Assembly: GCA_964510535.1 (NCBI GenBank)
Contig: CAZECG010000012.1
Span: 1-64,000 of the forward strand
Direction: 5' to 3'
DNA length: 64,000 bases
DNA from: JAJPXC01 sp964510535
Lineage (GTDB): Bacteria > Bacteroidota > Bacteroidia > Bacteroidales > Muribaculaceae
A program made the translations under genes and the position numbers. Shown piece by piece: positions 6,081-14,037 of this stretch; position 1 is the first letter of the stretch, and each line of letters starts with the position of its first letter. The notes under the pieces are model-generated. The model saw nothing but the letters and a program-made list of their open reading frames with translations, was not told the DNA's origin and did not search any database.

Positions 6081-8782
6081 CAGAATATGCGTTGCTGGCC
6101 GTTAATTTCGTCACGGACTTCCTCGTCGGACATCTCAGGCTCAGCCGTCTGCGCCGTCTCCTCGTCAATCACGGCATCGGTGACCTCATCGGCTTCTTCT
6201 ATTTCCTCGACCTGGCGCGGCTCAAGTTCCACGATTGACTCTATGGCATAGTTAGACACGCGTTTACCCTTGGCCTTGAATGATTTGACACCGATGAACT
6301 CGGAAGCGTCAATCTCCATGCTGCCCCTGAAAGCGTCATCGCCGCCAAATTTCACCTCAAACCTCGCTCCGGGAGCGTCGGAAAGAATGATCAGTCGCGA
6401 TTTCTCGTTCTCGCCAAGATAGCGTTGTTTCTTCGCCGATGGCTCGAACGTGAACCGTTTGATATATGGGTAGCCTTGGTCGGCATCGTGGAGCACAGCC
6501 GTCCAGACGTGACCGGGGCGGAACTTCTCGATGCGGAGGATGTTGTCGTCGTAGTGGTTGCCGGCATCAAACGTGGTCATGTAGTATTCGCCGTTGTTCA
6601 ATATGACGAGAATCTGGTCGGTTCCCGAAAACTCGCCGAGATAATCGCCGCGGCCATCGTAGTTGATGCGCAGGACGTCGGGGTCAAACCACACCTCGCG
6701 GCCTCCGAGCGTTGACGCGCCTTTCTCTTTCAGCGAGAAACGATGCACTTCGTTTTTGGTTACCAGATTACCTTGCGACTGTTTTCCCTTTATGGCCAAC
6801 TCGCTGAAATTGATGTCAAACTGCAACATTTTCAGCCGTGGTTTGGGCTTGAGCGTCACTTTGACAACCTCAGCCTCGCCGTTGGGGTTGGCCGTGAACC
6901 ACACGACCTTGGTGCCGGGCGCGCCCTGGGTGAGATTATACTCTTTGTCGCGGGTCACGCCGGTGACCGCGAAACGCTTCATGTAGTAGAAACCGCCTCG
7001 TCCGTTCTGGTATATGGCGTTGTATATAGTGCGGGCGTCGTTGCGCTTGAACACGTTGACGTACATCACGTTTTTGTCGACAAACAGTTTTTCCTGCACC
7101 TTTACCACTTTGTAACGGCCATCTTTATAGAAGATGATGATATCGTCAATCGACGAGCAATTACAGATGTACTCATCTTTTTTAAGCGATGTGCCTATAA
7201 AGCCCTCCTCGCGGTTGATGTAGAGCTTTTCGTTGGCCTCGGCCACTTTCGCCGCTTCGATGTTGTCGAACCCTCTAATCACGGTATGGCGAGGGAACGA
7301 CGCTCCATATTTACGTTTCAGACCCTCATACCAGGCTATTGTGAAGTCGGTAAGATGCGCGAGGTTGTCGAGCAGGCCCTCGATGCGCGCCTTGTAGGCC
7401 GCAATCGTCTCATCGGCCTTGTCGGAGTTGAAGCGGAATATGCGCTTCATCGGTATCTCAAAGAGCCGCTTGATGTCATCGTCGGTTACCGGGCGGTAGA
7501 AATCGGCGGTGAACGGCTTCAACCGCTTTGCCACATGGGCGATGGCAGCCTCGGGCGACGCAGCTTTTTCATACTCGGCATCCTTGTAGATGCGCTCCTC
7601 GATGAATATGCGTTCAAGCGATGCGAAGTGCAGCTGTTCGCGCACGTCGGCGAGCTGAATCTCCAGCTCCCGGCGGAGCAAATCGCGAGTGTGTTCCACA
7701 CTGTGACGCAACACATCGCTGACGCCGAGGAAATGGGGCTTTTTATCCTTGATGACGCAGCAGTTGGGTGATATGCTCACCTCGCAGTCGGTAAACGCAT
7801 AGAGAGCGTCGATGGTCTTGTCGCTCGATGTCCCCGGGATAAGATGGACGAGGATGCGAGCCGTGTCGGCTGTGTTGTCGTCGATTTTCCTGATTTTGAT
7901 TTTACCTTTCTCAAAAGCTTTCAGAATCGAGTCGATGATGCCGCCGGTCGTTTTGCCGTAGGGAATCTCGGTGATGGCGAGTGTCTTGTTGTCGATTTTC
8001 TCGATTTTCGCTCTCACTTTCACCGCGCCTCCGCGCTCACCGTCATTGTAACGCGACACGTCGATGAATCCGCCGGTGGGGAAATCGGGGTAGAGCGTGA
8101 ACTCCTCGCCGCGAAGATGAGCGACAGCCGCATCGAGGATTTCGTTGAAATTATGAGGGAGTATCTTTGACGACAAGCCGACAGCTATACCCTCGACACC
8201 CTGCATGAGCAGCAGGGGGAATTTCACGGGGAGCGTAACCGGCTCGCGTTTGCGGCCATCATACGACAGGGTCCACTCCGTGATTTTGGGGTTGAACAGT
8301 GTCTCAAGGGCGAACGACGACAACCGCGCCTCGATATAGCGTCCGGCGGCCGCCGAGGCCCCGGTAAGTATGTTGCCCCAGTTACCTTGCGTGTCTACAA
8401 GCAACTCCTTCTGCCCCAACTGCACGAGCGCGTCGTTAATCGACTGGTCGCCATGCGGATGATATTGCATGGTGTTCCCGACGATGTTCGCTACCTTGTT
8501 AAACCGTCCGTCGTCAAGTGTCTCCATTGAGTGGAGTATGCGTCTCTGCACCGGCTTCAGACCATCGTCGATGTGGGGGACGGCGCGCTCAAGGATGACG
8601 TAGGAGGCATAGTCGAGAAACCAGCTCTGAAACATACCGCGCAGCTGATGGCGCACAACGTCGTCGGTAGTGTCGACTGTTACTTGCTGGCTCTTGACAG
8701 GGCTTTCCCCGGCGGCATCAAAGCCCGATTCGTCAGGTTGCTCATGGGACAACTCGTCGATAGTGATATTTTCGTCGCTCAT
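6080..8782 (-). CDS. parC: DNA topoisomerase IV/gyrase-type subunit A
   Basis: 900 residues. This is the breakage-reunion subunit of a type IIA topoisomerase, which decatenates daughter chromosomes with ParE. The winged-helix core begins near residue 42 (VVRHQLRGMFQSWFLDYASYVI), the DGLKPVQRRI motif follows, and the DNA-linked tyrosine is Tyr149 in AAAGRYIEARLS. The coiled tower domain and a degenerate beta-propeller C-terminal region follow, ending in an acidic tail. Bacteroidota ParC usually has this length and loosely conserved propeller. It leads a five-gene minus operon and has a good promoter at 8868-8898. No parE is next to it; gyrB is 32 kb away. Confidence 0.9.
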   Translation of the reverse strand: MSDENITIDELSHEQPDESGFDAAGESPVKSQQVTVDTTDDVVRHQLRGMFQSWFLDYASYVILERAVPHIDDGLKPVQRRILHSMETLDDGRFNKVANIVGNTMQYHPHGDQSINDALVQLGQKELLVDTQGNWGNILTGASAAAGRYIEARLSSFALETLFNPKITEWTLSYDGRKREPVTLPVKFPLLLMQGVEGIAVGLSSKILPHNFNEILDAAVAHLRGEEFTLYPDFPTGGFIDVSRYNDGERGGAVKVRAKIEKIDNKTLAITEIPYGKTTGGIIDSILKAFEKGKIKIRKIDDNTADTARILVHLIPGTSSDKTIDALYAFTDCEVSISPNCCVIKDKKPHFLGVSDVLRHSVEHTRDLLRRELEIQLADVREQLHFASLERIFIEERIYKDAEYEKAASPEAAIAHVAKRLKPFTADFYRPVTDDDIKRLFEIPMKRIFRFNSDKADETIAAYKARIEGLLDNLAHLTDFTIAWYEGLKRKYGASFPRHTVIRGFDNIEAAKVAEANEKLYINREEGFIGTSLKKDEYICNCSSIDDIIIFYKDGRYKVVKVQEKLFVDKNVMYVNVFKRNDARTIYNAIYQNGRGGFYYMKRFAVTGVTRDKEYNLTQGAPGTKVVWFTANPNGEAEVVKVTLKPKPRLKMLQFDINFSELAIKGKQSQGNLVTKNEVHRFSLKEKGASTLGGREVWFDPDVLRINYDGRGDYLGEFSGTDQILVILNNGEYYMTTFDAGNHYDDNILRIEKFRPGHVWTAVLHDADQGYPYIKRFTFEPSAKKQRYLGENEKSRLIILSDAPGARFEVKFGGDDAFRGSMEIDASEFIGVKSFKAKGKRVSNYAIESIVELEPRQVEEIEEADEVTDAVIDEETAQTAEPEMSDEEVRDEINGQQRIF

Positions 8783-9124
8783 TATGAATTGGCAAGTTTC
8801 AAGGTTATTGACAGCCCAAATAATGGACCGCAGGAATTTATCCCCTACAAATAGGGATTCTTTCCTACAAATTTAAGAAAAATTTGATTCTCTGACAATC
8901 CGAGTTCGTTTTTATTCAAAAATTGTGTTACGCTTACACTTGAAAACAGTTGAAAATATGTCTACTCATTAATGGCGCATAGAAATATACCTATTTTCAA
9001 AGATGCCGGCCCCTCAGGGTGGTTAATATTTTTTAACAATTGGGGGGGGTAAATTGCGTCTTGGCCGGTATCTTCGCGCAGTAAACCTTTTTGTCACAAT
9101 ATTTATCTTAAAAACATCAACAAA
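8783..9124. other. divergent intergenic region between parC and the vWA lipoprotein gene
   Basis: 342 bases without a gene. It holds the parC promoter on minus (8868-8898). On the plus side lie a run of eight G at 9042-9049 and a TATCTTCG at about 9069-9076, a plausible but imperfect -7 element for the vWA gene. The rest is AT-rich, and I see no conserved RNA in it. Confidence 0.5.
8868..8898 (-). promoter_or_regulatory. Bacteroidota-type promoter of the parC operon
   Basis: On minus, TTG (8896-8898), 20 bases, then TAAATTTG (8868-8875) fit the -33/-7 consensus TTTG/TAnnTTTG. Transcription would start near 8861, giving a leader of about 80 bases before parC. Confidence 0.6.
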
Positions 9125-10951
9125 ATGAAAAAGTGGAACTTTTTTCTATTCGCCGCATTTGCGGCAGCTATCAGCCTGATTTTACCTGCGTGCTCCGACG
9201 GCGACGATGGGCCGACTAACAGTTTGGAAAAAGCTGTTTCTGAGATGGATGGCATGGTGGCACTGACCCCTGAAATGCTTGGTTCAACATGGGACGAAGG
9301 GTACGTTTCGTCCGAAGGTTATGTGCTTGGCAAAGGACTTACGTCGGCATCGGTATTTTCAAAAAGCAAATCGCTAAGCGAAGAAGAGGCAGAAAACACT
9401 CCTTGCTTGAGCATCATGTCAACAGATCGAAGCAACATCGTCTATTTGTTTTTCTCTGACGAAGGGCTTCCGTCTCAAATTGTAGTCGGCGACAACACTC
9501 TTTACTTCAATTTTCTCAACGATGAAGTTCTTGAGCTTTCGCTCTCAACTGGCACTGACTACCGCTACGTCACGACTGTAGAGTATAACCGCGAGGAAAT
9601 GCTTAAAGCCATAGCCGATGGCAATTACGCCTATTTCTTCCAGACGCGTTTAGCGTTAGTGGTATATCTGCTTGACAACGCCGACATCCCCGCTGAGTAT
9701 AAAGCCATAGTCGACACGTTCAAGAAACTTTGCTATATGCAACTGGCACAAGACCCCGATTCGACCCTCCAAGACCTTATCGACAACGGTCTTCTTGATG
9801 ATGAAGGCGATGCCGATTTCGTCCAAGATGTCACCGACAATTATTTAGTGATTGTTGTGAAGGTGCGCTATTCCATAGCCCTTTGGACGGGTAAGGCCTC
9901 GTTTAAGGTGGGTGGTACCTCGTGTACCCTCAGCGGCACAATCCATTGTGCGTCACCGACATTTGACCAATATGGCACATATGGCATCGTCTGCGACAAA
10001 GACCCCAACAAGCTATATGTAGAGAGTGCCGAATATTCCGGGATAGGGCATCAGGATGGTATCTCAACTCACTTTGACGTAGACTTCAGGGGACTCAAAG
10101 CAAACACCACATACTATTACCGTGCTTATTATAAGTTTAACTCGACAGACCACGGCGATCTGATCTTTAGGTATGGCGACCCCAACGCCGAAATAGCATA
10201 CGATTCTGTGATTAAGGAATTCACCACTGGAGATAACCGCCTGCATGTAGATGTGGTGATGTGCATTGATGTCACCGGCTCTATGAGGGATATAATTAGC
10301 ACTGTGAAAAGCAACGCATTAAGCTTTTATGGCTCTTTCAACGACAAATGCGTGAACAAAGGCATTGAACTTGAGGGATTGAATTGCAAGGTTATAGCAT
10401 TTCAAGATGTCAATGTAGACGGCACGCGTTGGTGGAATGAAAGCGGGTTCTTTAACCTCCCGGCCCAAAGCTCAGATTTCAGCTCGTTTGTCAACGGATT
10501 GTACGCTGACGAAGGTGGCGACATTCCCGAAAGCGGTCTTGAAGCATTGATGGGCGCATTCGGTGCGCTTGAAGGTGCTACTGACGATGGTTATCATCGT
10601 CAAGTGGTTATACTTTGGACAGATGCGCCCTATCTTATCGGGCAGGGCTACACGGTTCTGACGCCGGAAATGGTAATGGATAAATGGAACACACTTCCTA
10701 CGGGACGCCGCCTCATCTTGTTTGCCCCCAACGGCAGCAGTCATTTTAATGGGGGGGACTGGTCTGTGTTCAACGGACAGAAAAATGTGATTCATTCCAC
10801 CTCGTTAACGGCAAGTTTCTCTGACTTCGATTACATTCTTGACAGTATCATAGAGGAATTGGTAGGCCGCGGAGAATCGTCTGCTCCGAAACTTTCCAAC
10901 AAGAGCATCAGCTCCGAAATCATACCGATTGTGATTAAAGACAACAAATAA
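9125..10951 (+). CDS. lipoprotein with fibronectin-like and von Willebrand A domains
   Basis: 608 residues. The lipobox ILPACSD places the lipidated Cys near residue 23. Residues about 30-250 are unrecognised. Then a beta-rich segment (about 255-370, YSIALWTGKASFKVGG to NTTYYYRAYYKFN) resembles a fibronectin type III domain. A C-terminal von Willebrand A domain starts at about 378 with the metal-binding motif DVTGS (382-386) and a later TDAP. vWA domains bind ligands through a divalent metal, so this is probably a cell-surface adhesion or assembly protein; the ligand is unknown. It is transcribed alone, away from parC, and closed by the strong terminator at 10974. A run of seven G at 10751-10757 lies in the coding sequence. 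Confidence 0.75.
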   Translation: MKKWNFFLFAAFAAAISLILPACSDGDDGPTNSLEKAVSEMDGMVALTPEMLGSTWDEGYVSSEGYVLGKGLTSASVFSKSKSLSEEEAENTPCLSIMSTDRSNIVYLFFSDEGLPSQIVVGDNTLYFNFLNDEVLELSLSTGTDYRYVTTVEYNREEMLKAIADGNYAYFFQTRLALVVYLLDNADIPAEYKAIVDTFKKLCYMQLAQDPDSTLQDLIDNGLLDDEGDADFVQDVTDNYLVIVVKVRYSIALWTGKASFKVGGTSCTLSGTIHCASPTFDQYGTYGIVCDKDPNKLYVESAEYSGIGHQDGISTHFDVDFRGLKANTTYYYRAYYKFNSTDHGDLIFRYGDPNAEIAYDSVIKEFTTGDNRLHVDVVMCIDVTGSMRDIISTVKSNALSFYGSFNDKCVNKGIELEGLNCKVIAFQDVNVDGTRWWNESGFFNLPAQSSDFSSFVNGLYADEGGDIPESGLEALMGAFGALEGATDDGYHRQVVILWTDAPYLIGQGYTVLTPEMVMDKWNTLPTGRRLILFAPNGSSHFNGGDWSVFNGQKNVIHSTSLTASFSDFDYILDSIIEELVGRGESSAPKLSNKSISSEIIPIVIKDNK

Positions 10952-10973
10952 TCACATTGGCTCTACCCCAAAT

Positions 10974-11021
10974 GCGGTGCTGTGTCATAATTGATTGTGA
11001 CACAGCACCGCTATTTTTTAT
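10974..11021 (+). terminator. Rho-independent terminator after the vWA lipoprotein gene
   Basis: Perfect 14-base arms, 10974-10987 (GCGGTGCTGTGTCA) and 10998-11011, surround a 10-base loop and are followed by TATTTTTTATT. This is the clearest terminator in the first 20 kb. Confidence 0.9.
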
Positions 11022-11039
11022 TGGTATCTCTGTGACCGA

Positions 11040-11070
11040 TTTGCGGTTTCATGGAAAAGTTGTAAATTTG
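11040..11070 (+). promoter_or_regulatory. promoter of glyS
   Basis: TTTG at 11040-11043, a 19-base spacer and TAAATTTG at 11063-11070 are an exact match to the Bacteroidota consensus. The predicted leader of about 65 bases contains the hairpin at 11080-11113. Confidence 0.85.
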
Positions 11071-11079
11071 CACATTCCT

Positions 11080-11113
11080 GACGGGACTCCGCACCCTGCG
11101 GGGCGTCCCCGTC
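11080..11113 (+). promoter_or_regulatory. structured leader hairpin of glyS
   Basis: An outer stem GACGGG (11080-11085) with CCCGTC (11108-11113) encloses an inner stem CCGCA (11089-11093) with TGCGG (11097-11101). It sits between the promoter and the glyS start. It lacks a T-run, so it is not a terminator as drawn, and no T-box motif is present. Confidence 0.5.
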
Positions 11114-11144
11114 GGTCCACTAAAACTAAACACAACATAGATTT

Positions 11145-12689
11145 ATGGCTCAACAAGAAGATGTTTTCAAAAAAATCGTTTCACACGCCAAGGAATACGG
11201 TTTTGTTTTTCAATCGAGTGAGATTTACGACGGGCTTTCAGCCGTTTATGACTACGGTCAGAACGGAGTGGAGCTAAAAAACAATATCAAACGCTATTGG
11301 TGGGATGCCATGACCCTGCTCCATGAAAATATCGTGGGCATCGACTCGGCGATTTTCATGCACCCGACAATCTGGAAAGCATCGGGTCACGTCGACGCTT
11401 TCAATGACCCATTGATTGACAACCGCGACTCCAAGAAGCGTTACCGCGCCGATGTCCTCATCGAGGATGAACTCGCCAAAATGGACGACAAAATCGAAAA
11501 GGAGGTGGCAAAGGCCCGCAAGCGTTTCGGAGATTCGTTTGACGAAGCTCTTTACCGCGAGACCAACCCTCGCGTGCTTGAGCACAAAGCCAAGCGCGAC
11601 GCCCTTCATGAGCGTTTCGCAAAAGCGATGAACGACAATGACCTCAACGAATTGCGTCAGATAATCATCGACCAGGAGATAGTCTGCCCCATTTCAGGCA
11701 CGAAAAACTGGACTGAAGTGCGCCAGTTCAACCTAATGTTCAAGACCGAGATGGGCTCCACCGCCGACGGCGCGATGACGGTTTATCTTCGCCCCGAGAC
11801 GGCACAGGGCATCTTTGTCAACTACCTCAACGTGCAGAAAACCGGTCGTATGCGCATCCCCTTTGGTATCGCCCAGATTGGTAAAGCCTTCCGCAACGAA
11901 ATCGTTGCTCGTCAATTCATCTTCCGTATGCGCGAATTTGAGCAGATGGAGATGCAATTTTTCGTGCGCCCCGGCGAGGAGCTCAAATGGTTCGCACAGT
12001 GGAAAGAAACCCGCTTGAAATGGCACAAAGCCCTCGGCCTCGGCGACGAGAAATACCGCTACCACGACCACGACAAACTGGCTCATTATGCCAACGCCGC
12101 CACCGACATCGAATTTGAAATGCCGTTCGGGTTCAAGGAGGTAGAGGGTATCCACTCGCGCACAAACTTCGACCTTTCGCAGCACGAAAAATTCTCCGGG
12201 AAGAAAATCCAATACTTCGATCCCGAGCTTAACGAGAGCTACACCCCCTATGTTATCGAAACTTCGATTGGCGTAGACCGAATGTTCCTAAGCGTCCTCT
12301 GCTCATCGTACGAGGAACAAGCTCTGCCCGGCGGCGACACCCGCGTGGTGCTCCATCTGCCCGAAGCCCTCGCGCCCGTGAAATGCGCCGTGATGCCGCT
12401 CGTGCGCAAAGACGGGCTGCCCGATAAGGCTCGCGAGATTGTCAACGACCTGAAGTTTGACTTCACCACCCACTACGAGGAGAAAGACTCCATCGGCAAG
12501 CGTTACCGCCGTCAAGACGCTATAGGCACACCCTTCTGTATCACCGTCGACCACCAGACGCTTGAGGACAACACCGTGACCCTGCGCGAGCGCGACTCGA
12601 TGGAGCAGACCCGCGTGGCGATAGCCGACCTCCACCGTCTGATTCATGACCGCGTGAGCCTCAACGCCTTGCTCCGCAAACTCGGCTAA
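11145..12689 (+). CDS. glyS: glycine--tRNA ligase
   Basis: 514 residues. This single-chain (alpha2, eukaryote/archaea-like) class II glycyl-tRNA synthetase charges tRNA-Gly. Class II features: VYDYGQNGVELKNNIKRYWW near the N-terminus, the motif 2 region FGIAQIGKAFRNEI followed by FRMREFEQMEMQFF, and motif 3 YVIETSIGVDRMF. The C-terminal anticodon-binding domain (about 400-514) includes PVKCAVMPLVRKDGLP. Length matches Bacteroidales homologues. It has its own promoter at 11040-11070 and a structured leader. The symbol glyS is used loosely in this group for the single-chain form (also glyQS). Confidence 0.97.
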   Translation: MAQQEDVFKKIVSHAKEYGFVFQSSEIYDGLSAVYDYGQNGVELKNNIKRYWWDAMTLLHENIVGIDSAIFMHPTIWKASGHVDAFNDPLIDNRDSKKRYRADVLIEDELAKMDDKIEKEVAKARKRFGDSFDEALYRETNPRVLEHKAKRDALHERFAKAMNDNDLNELRQIIIDQEIVCPISGTKNWTEVRQFNLMFKTEMGSTADGAMTVYLRPETAQGIFVNYLNVQKTGRMRIPFGIAQIGKAFRNEIVARQFIFRMREFEQMEMQFFVRPGEELKWFAQWKETRLKWHKALGLGDEKYRYHDHDKLAHYANAATDIEFEMPFGFKEVEGIHSRTNFDLSQHEKFSGKKIQYFDPELNESYTPYVIETSIGVDRMFLSVLCSSYEEQALPGGDTRVVLHLPEALAPVKCAVMPLVRKDGLPDKAREIVNDLKFDFTTHYEEKDSIGKRYRRQDAIGTPFCITVDHQTLEDNTVTLRERDSMEQTRVAIADLHRLIHDRVSLNALLRKLG

Positions 12690-12745
12690 ACTCCCGTCCC
12701 TCCGATGGAGGTAAGATAATAACAACTCTAAACTCACTGTTAATT

Positions 12746-13360
12746 ATGAAAAAATCATCAATAATCGGACTTGTAGTCGTCGTTCTGCTCCTAATACTCG
12801 GAGTTGCCGGCTGCAACAGTTACAACGGCATGGTCAATCTCGATGAGGAGGTTAACCAGACTTGGGCGAACGTGGAGAACCAGTATCAACGCCGCGCCGA
12901 CCTTATCCCCAACCTGGTCAACACAGTCAAAGGTTACGCCGCCCACGAAAGCAGCACACTCGAAGCCGTGACCAACGCACGCGCCGGGCTGACCAATGCC
13001 TACAACGAGGCGCAGAGCGTGACAGCCGAGGACGCGCAGGCCACTCCCGAAGGATTTGAGAAATATCAGTCGGCCCAAAACCGTCTGAAAGGCGCGCTCG
13101 ACATCTATGTCAACGCCGTGCGAGAAGCCTACCCCGACCTGAAAGCTAACCAAAACTTCCTTGACTTGCAGACACAGCTCGAAGGCACCGAAAACCGCAT
13201 CGCAACCGAGCGCACCCGCTACAACGAGGCGGTCAAGGGCTATAACGTGAAGATACGCCGTTTCCCCGCAAGCATCTTCGCAGGAGTGTTCGGCTTCTCG
13301 GCACGACAGATGTTCAAAGCCGAGGAGGGTGCGCAGAATGCCCCCAAAGTTGAATTTTGA
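12746..13360 (+). CDS. LemA family membrane protein
   Basis: 204 residues. One N-terminal membrane segment (about 5-23, IIGLVVVVLLLILGVAG) precedes a long helical domain with the family signature YNGMVNLDEEVNQTWANVENQYQRRADLIPNL broken across residues 27-60, then coiled-coil helices and a conserved end, RRFPASIFAGVFGF. LemA proteins are envelope four-helix proteins of unclear role. It follows glyS by 56 bases and is followed three bases after its stop by the FKBP lipoprotein gene, so the two are probably cotranscribed. Confidence 0.95.
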   Translation: MKKSSIIGLVVVVLLLILGVAGCNSYNGMVNLDEEVNQTWANVENQYQRRADLIPNLVNTVKGYAAHESSTLEAVTNARAGLTNAYNEAQSVTAEDAQATPEGFEKYQSAQNRLKGALDIYVNAVREAYPDLKANQNFLDLQTQLEGTENRIATERTRYNEAVKGYNVKIRRFPASIFAGVFGFSARQMFKAEEGAQNAPKVEF

Positions 13361-13362
13361 CA

Positions 13363-13911
13363 ATGAAAAAATTACCGATTTTCATCATGCTCGTCGCTAT
13401 GCTCGCCGTAGCGTGCAGCGACGATGACAAAACGTGGGACGATTACGCCGACTGGCGCGAGGCCAACGAGGTATGGCTCACCGAACAAGCCTCCCTCACC
13501 AATCCCGACGGAACCCCCTACTATACCAAAGTGGTTCCCTCATGGGATACTGCGGCCTACGTTCTCATCCACTATTTCAACGACCGCCGGCTGACCGAGG
13601 GGAAGCTATCCCCGCTGTTCACCAGCACTGTTGACGTAAAATACATCGGTCGTCTCTATAACGACGAACCGTTTGACTCGTCATATCTGCGCCAGGAGCC
13701 AGCCGACAGCATCTACCGCACGGCCTGCAACAAGGTCATACAAGGGTGGACGATAGCTCTCGAAGATATGCGCGTCGGTGACACCTGCGAGGTGCTGATT
13801 CCCTATCAGCAGGGCTACGGAGCGTCTAACAGCGGCATCATCAAGCCATATAGCGCGCTGAAATTCGGCATCAAACTCGTCGACATCCCCTATTATGAGG
13901 TAAGACCCTAA
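13363..13911 (+). CDS. FKBP-type peptidyl-prolyl isomerase lipoprotein
   Basis: 182 residues from the ATG at 13363. A TTG six bases earlier overlaps the lemA stop and is less likely. The lipobox AVAC puts the lipidated Cys at about residue 18. The C-terminal half is an FKBP fold: DTCEVLIPYQQGYGASNSG, then IKPYSALKFGIKLVDI, close to the usual IPxxxxYG and LxFxVxLxxI motifs. It would catalyse proline isomerisation of exported proteins in the periplasm. It lies two bases after lemA. The N-terminal half (about 25-80) is less conserved. It is followed by a palindrome in the gap before convergent metH. Confidence 0.85.
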   Translation: MKKLPIFIMLVAMLAVACSDDDKTWDDYADWREANEVWLTEQASLTNPDGTPYYTKVVPSWDTAAYVLIHYFNDRRLTEGKLSPLFTSTVDVKYIGRLYNDEPFDSSYLRQEPADSIYRTACNKVIQGWTIALEDMRVGDTCEVLIPYQQGYGASNSGIIKPYSALKFGIKLVDIPYYEVRP

Positions 13912-13961
13912 GAAAACCTACATTCAGTCTCCAAATACATGAGAGGCTGAGTCAATACTCA

Positions 13962-14003
13962 ACTGCACCCCAAGAGTTAGACAAAAGACTTTTGGGGTGC
14001 GGT
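13962..14003. repeat. dispersed GC palindrome, copy B
   Basis: The arms ACTGCACCCCAAGAGTT (13962-13978) and GACTTTTGGGGTGCGGT (13987-14003) pair with wobbles and are preceded by GAGAGGCTGAGTCAA at 13941-13955. It lies between the convergent FKBP and metH genes, where it may end transcription from both sides. It shares core and left flank with copy A. Confidence 0.7.
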
Positions 14004-14037
14004 TCATTTCACTTCGTTATCTTGAGCATCAAATCGG

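Noticed and set aside
6743..7771. Long plus-strand frame of 342 codons inside parC
   Set aside because: Antisense shadow of a conserved gene in GC-rich codons; no family resemblance. The same applies to long antisense frames in sdhA (37615-38478), gyrB (41134-41970) and the CorC-like gene (54497-55534).
9042..9049. G8 run as a phase-variable promoter
   Set aside because: A single homopolymer without read-level evidence; kept only as a remark in the vWA finding.
11071..11144. T-box before glyS
   Set aside because: No T-box sequence or terminator/antiterminator pair; only one compact hairpin.
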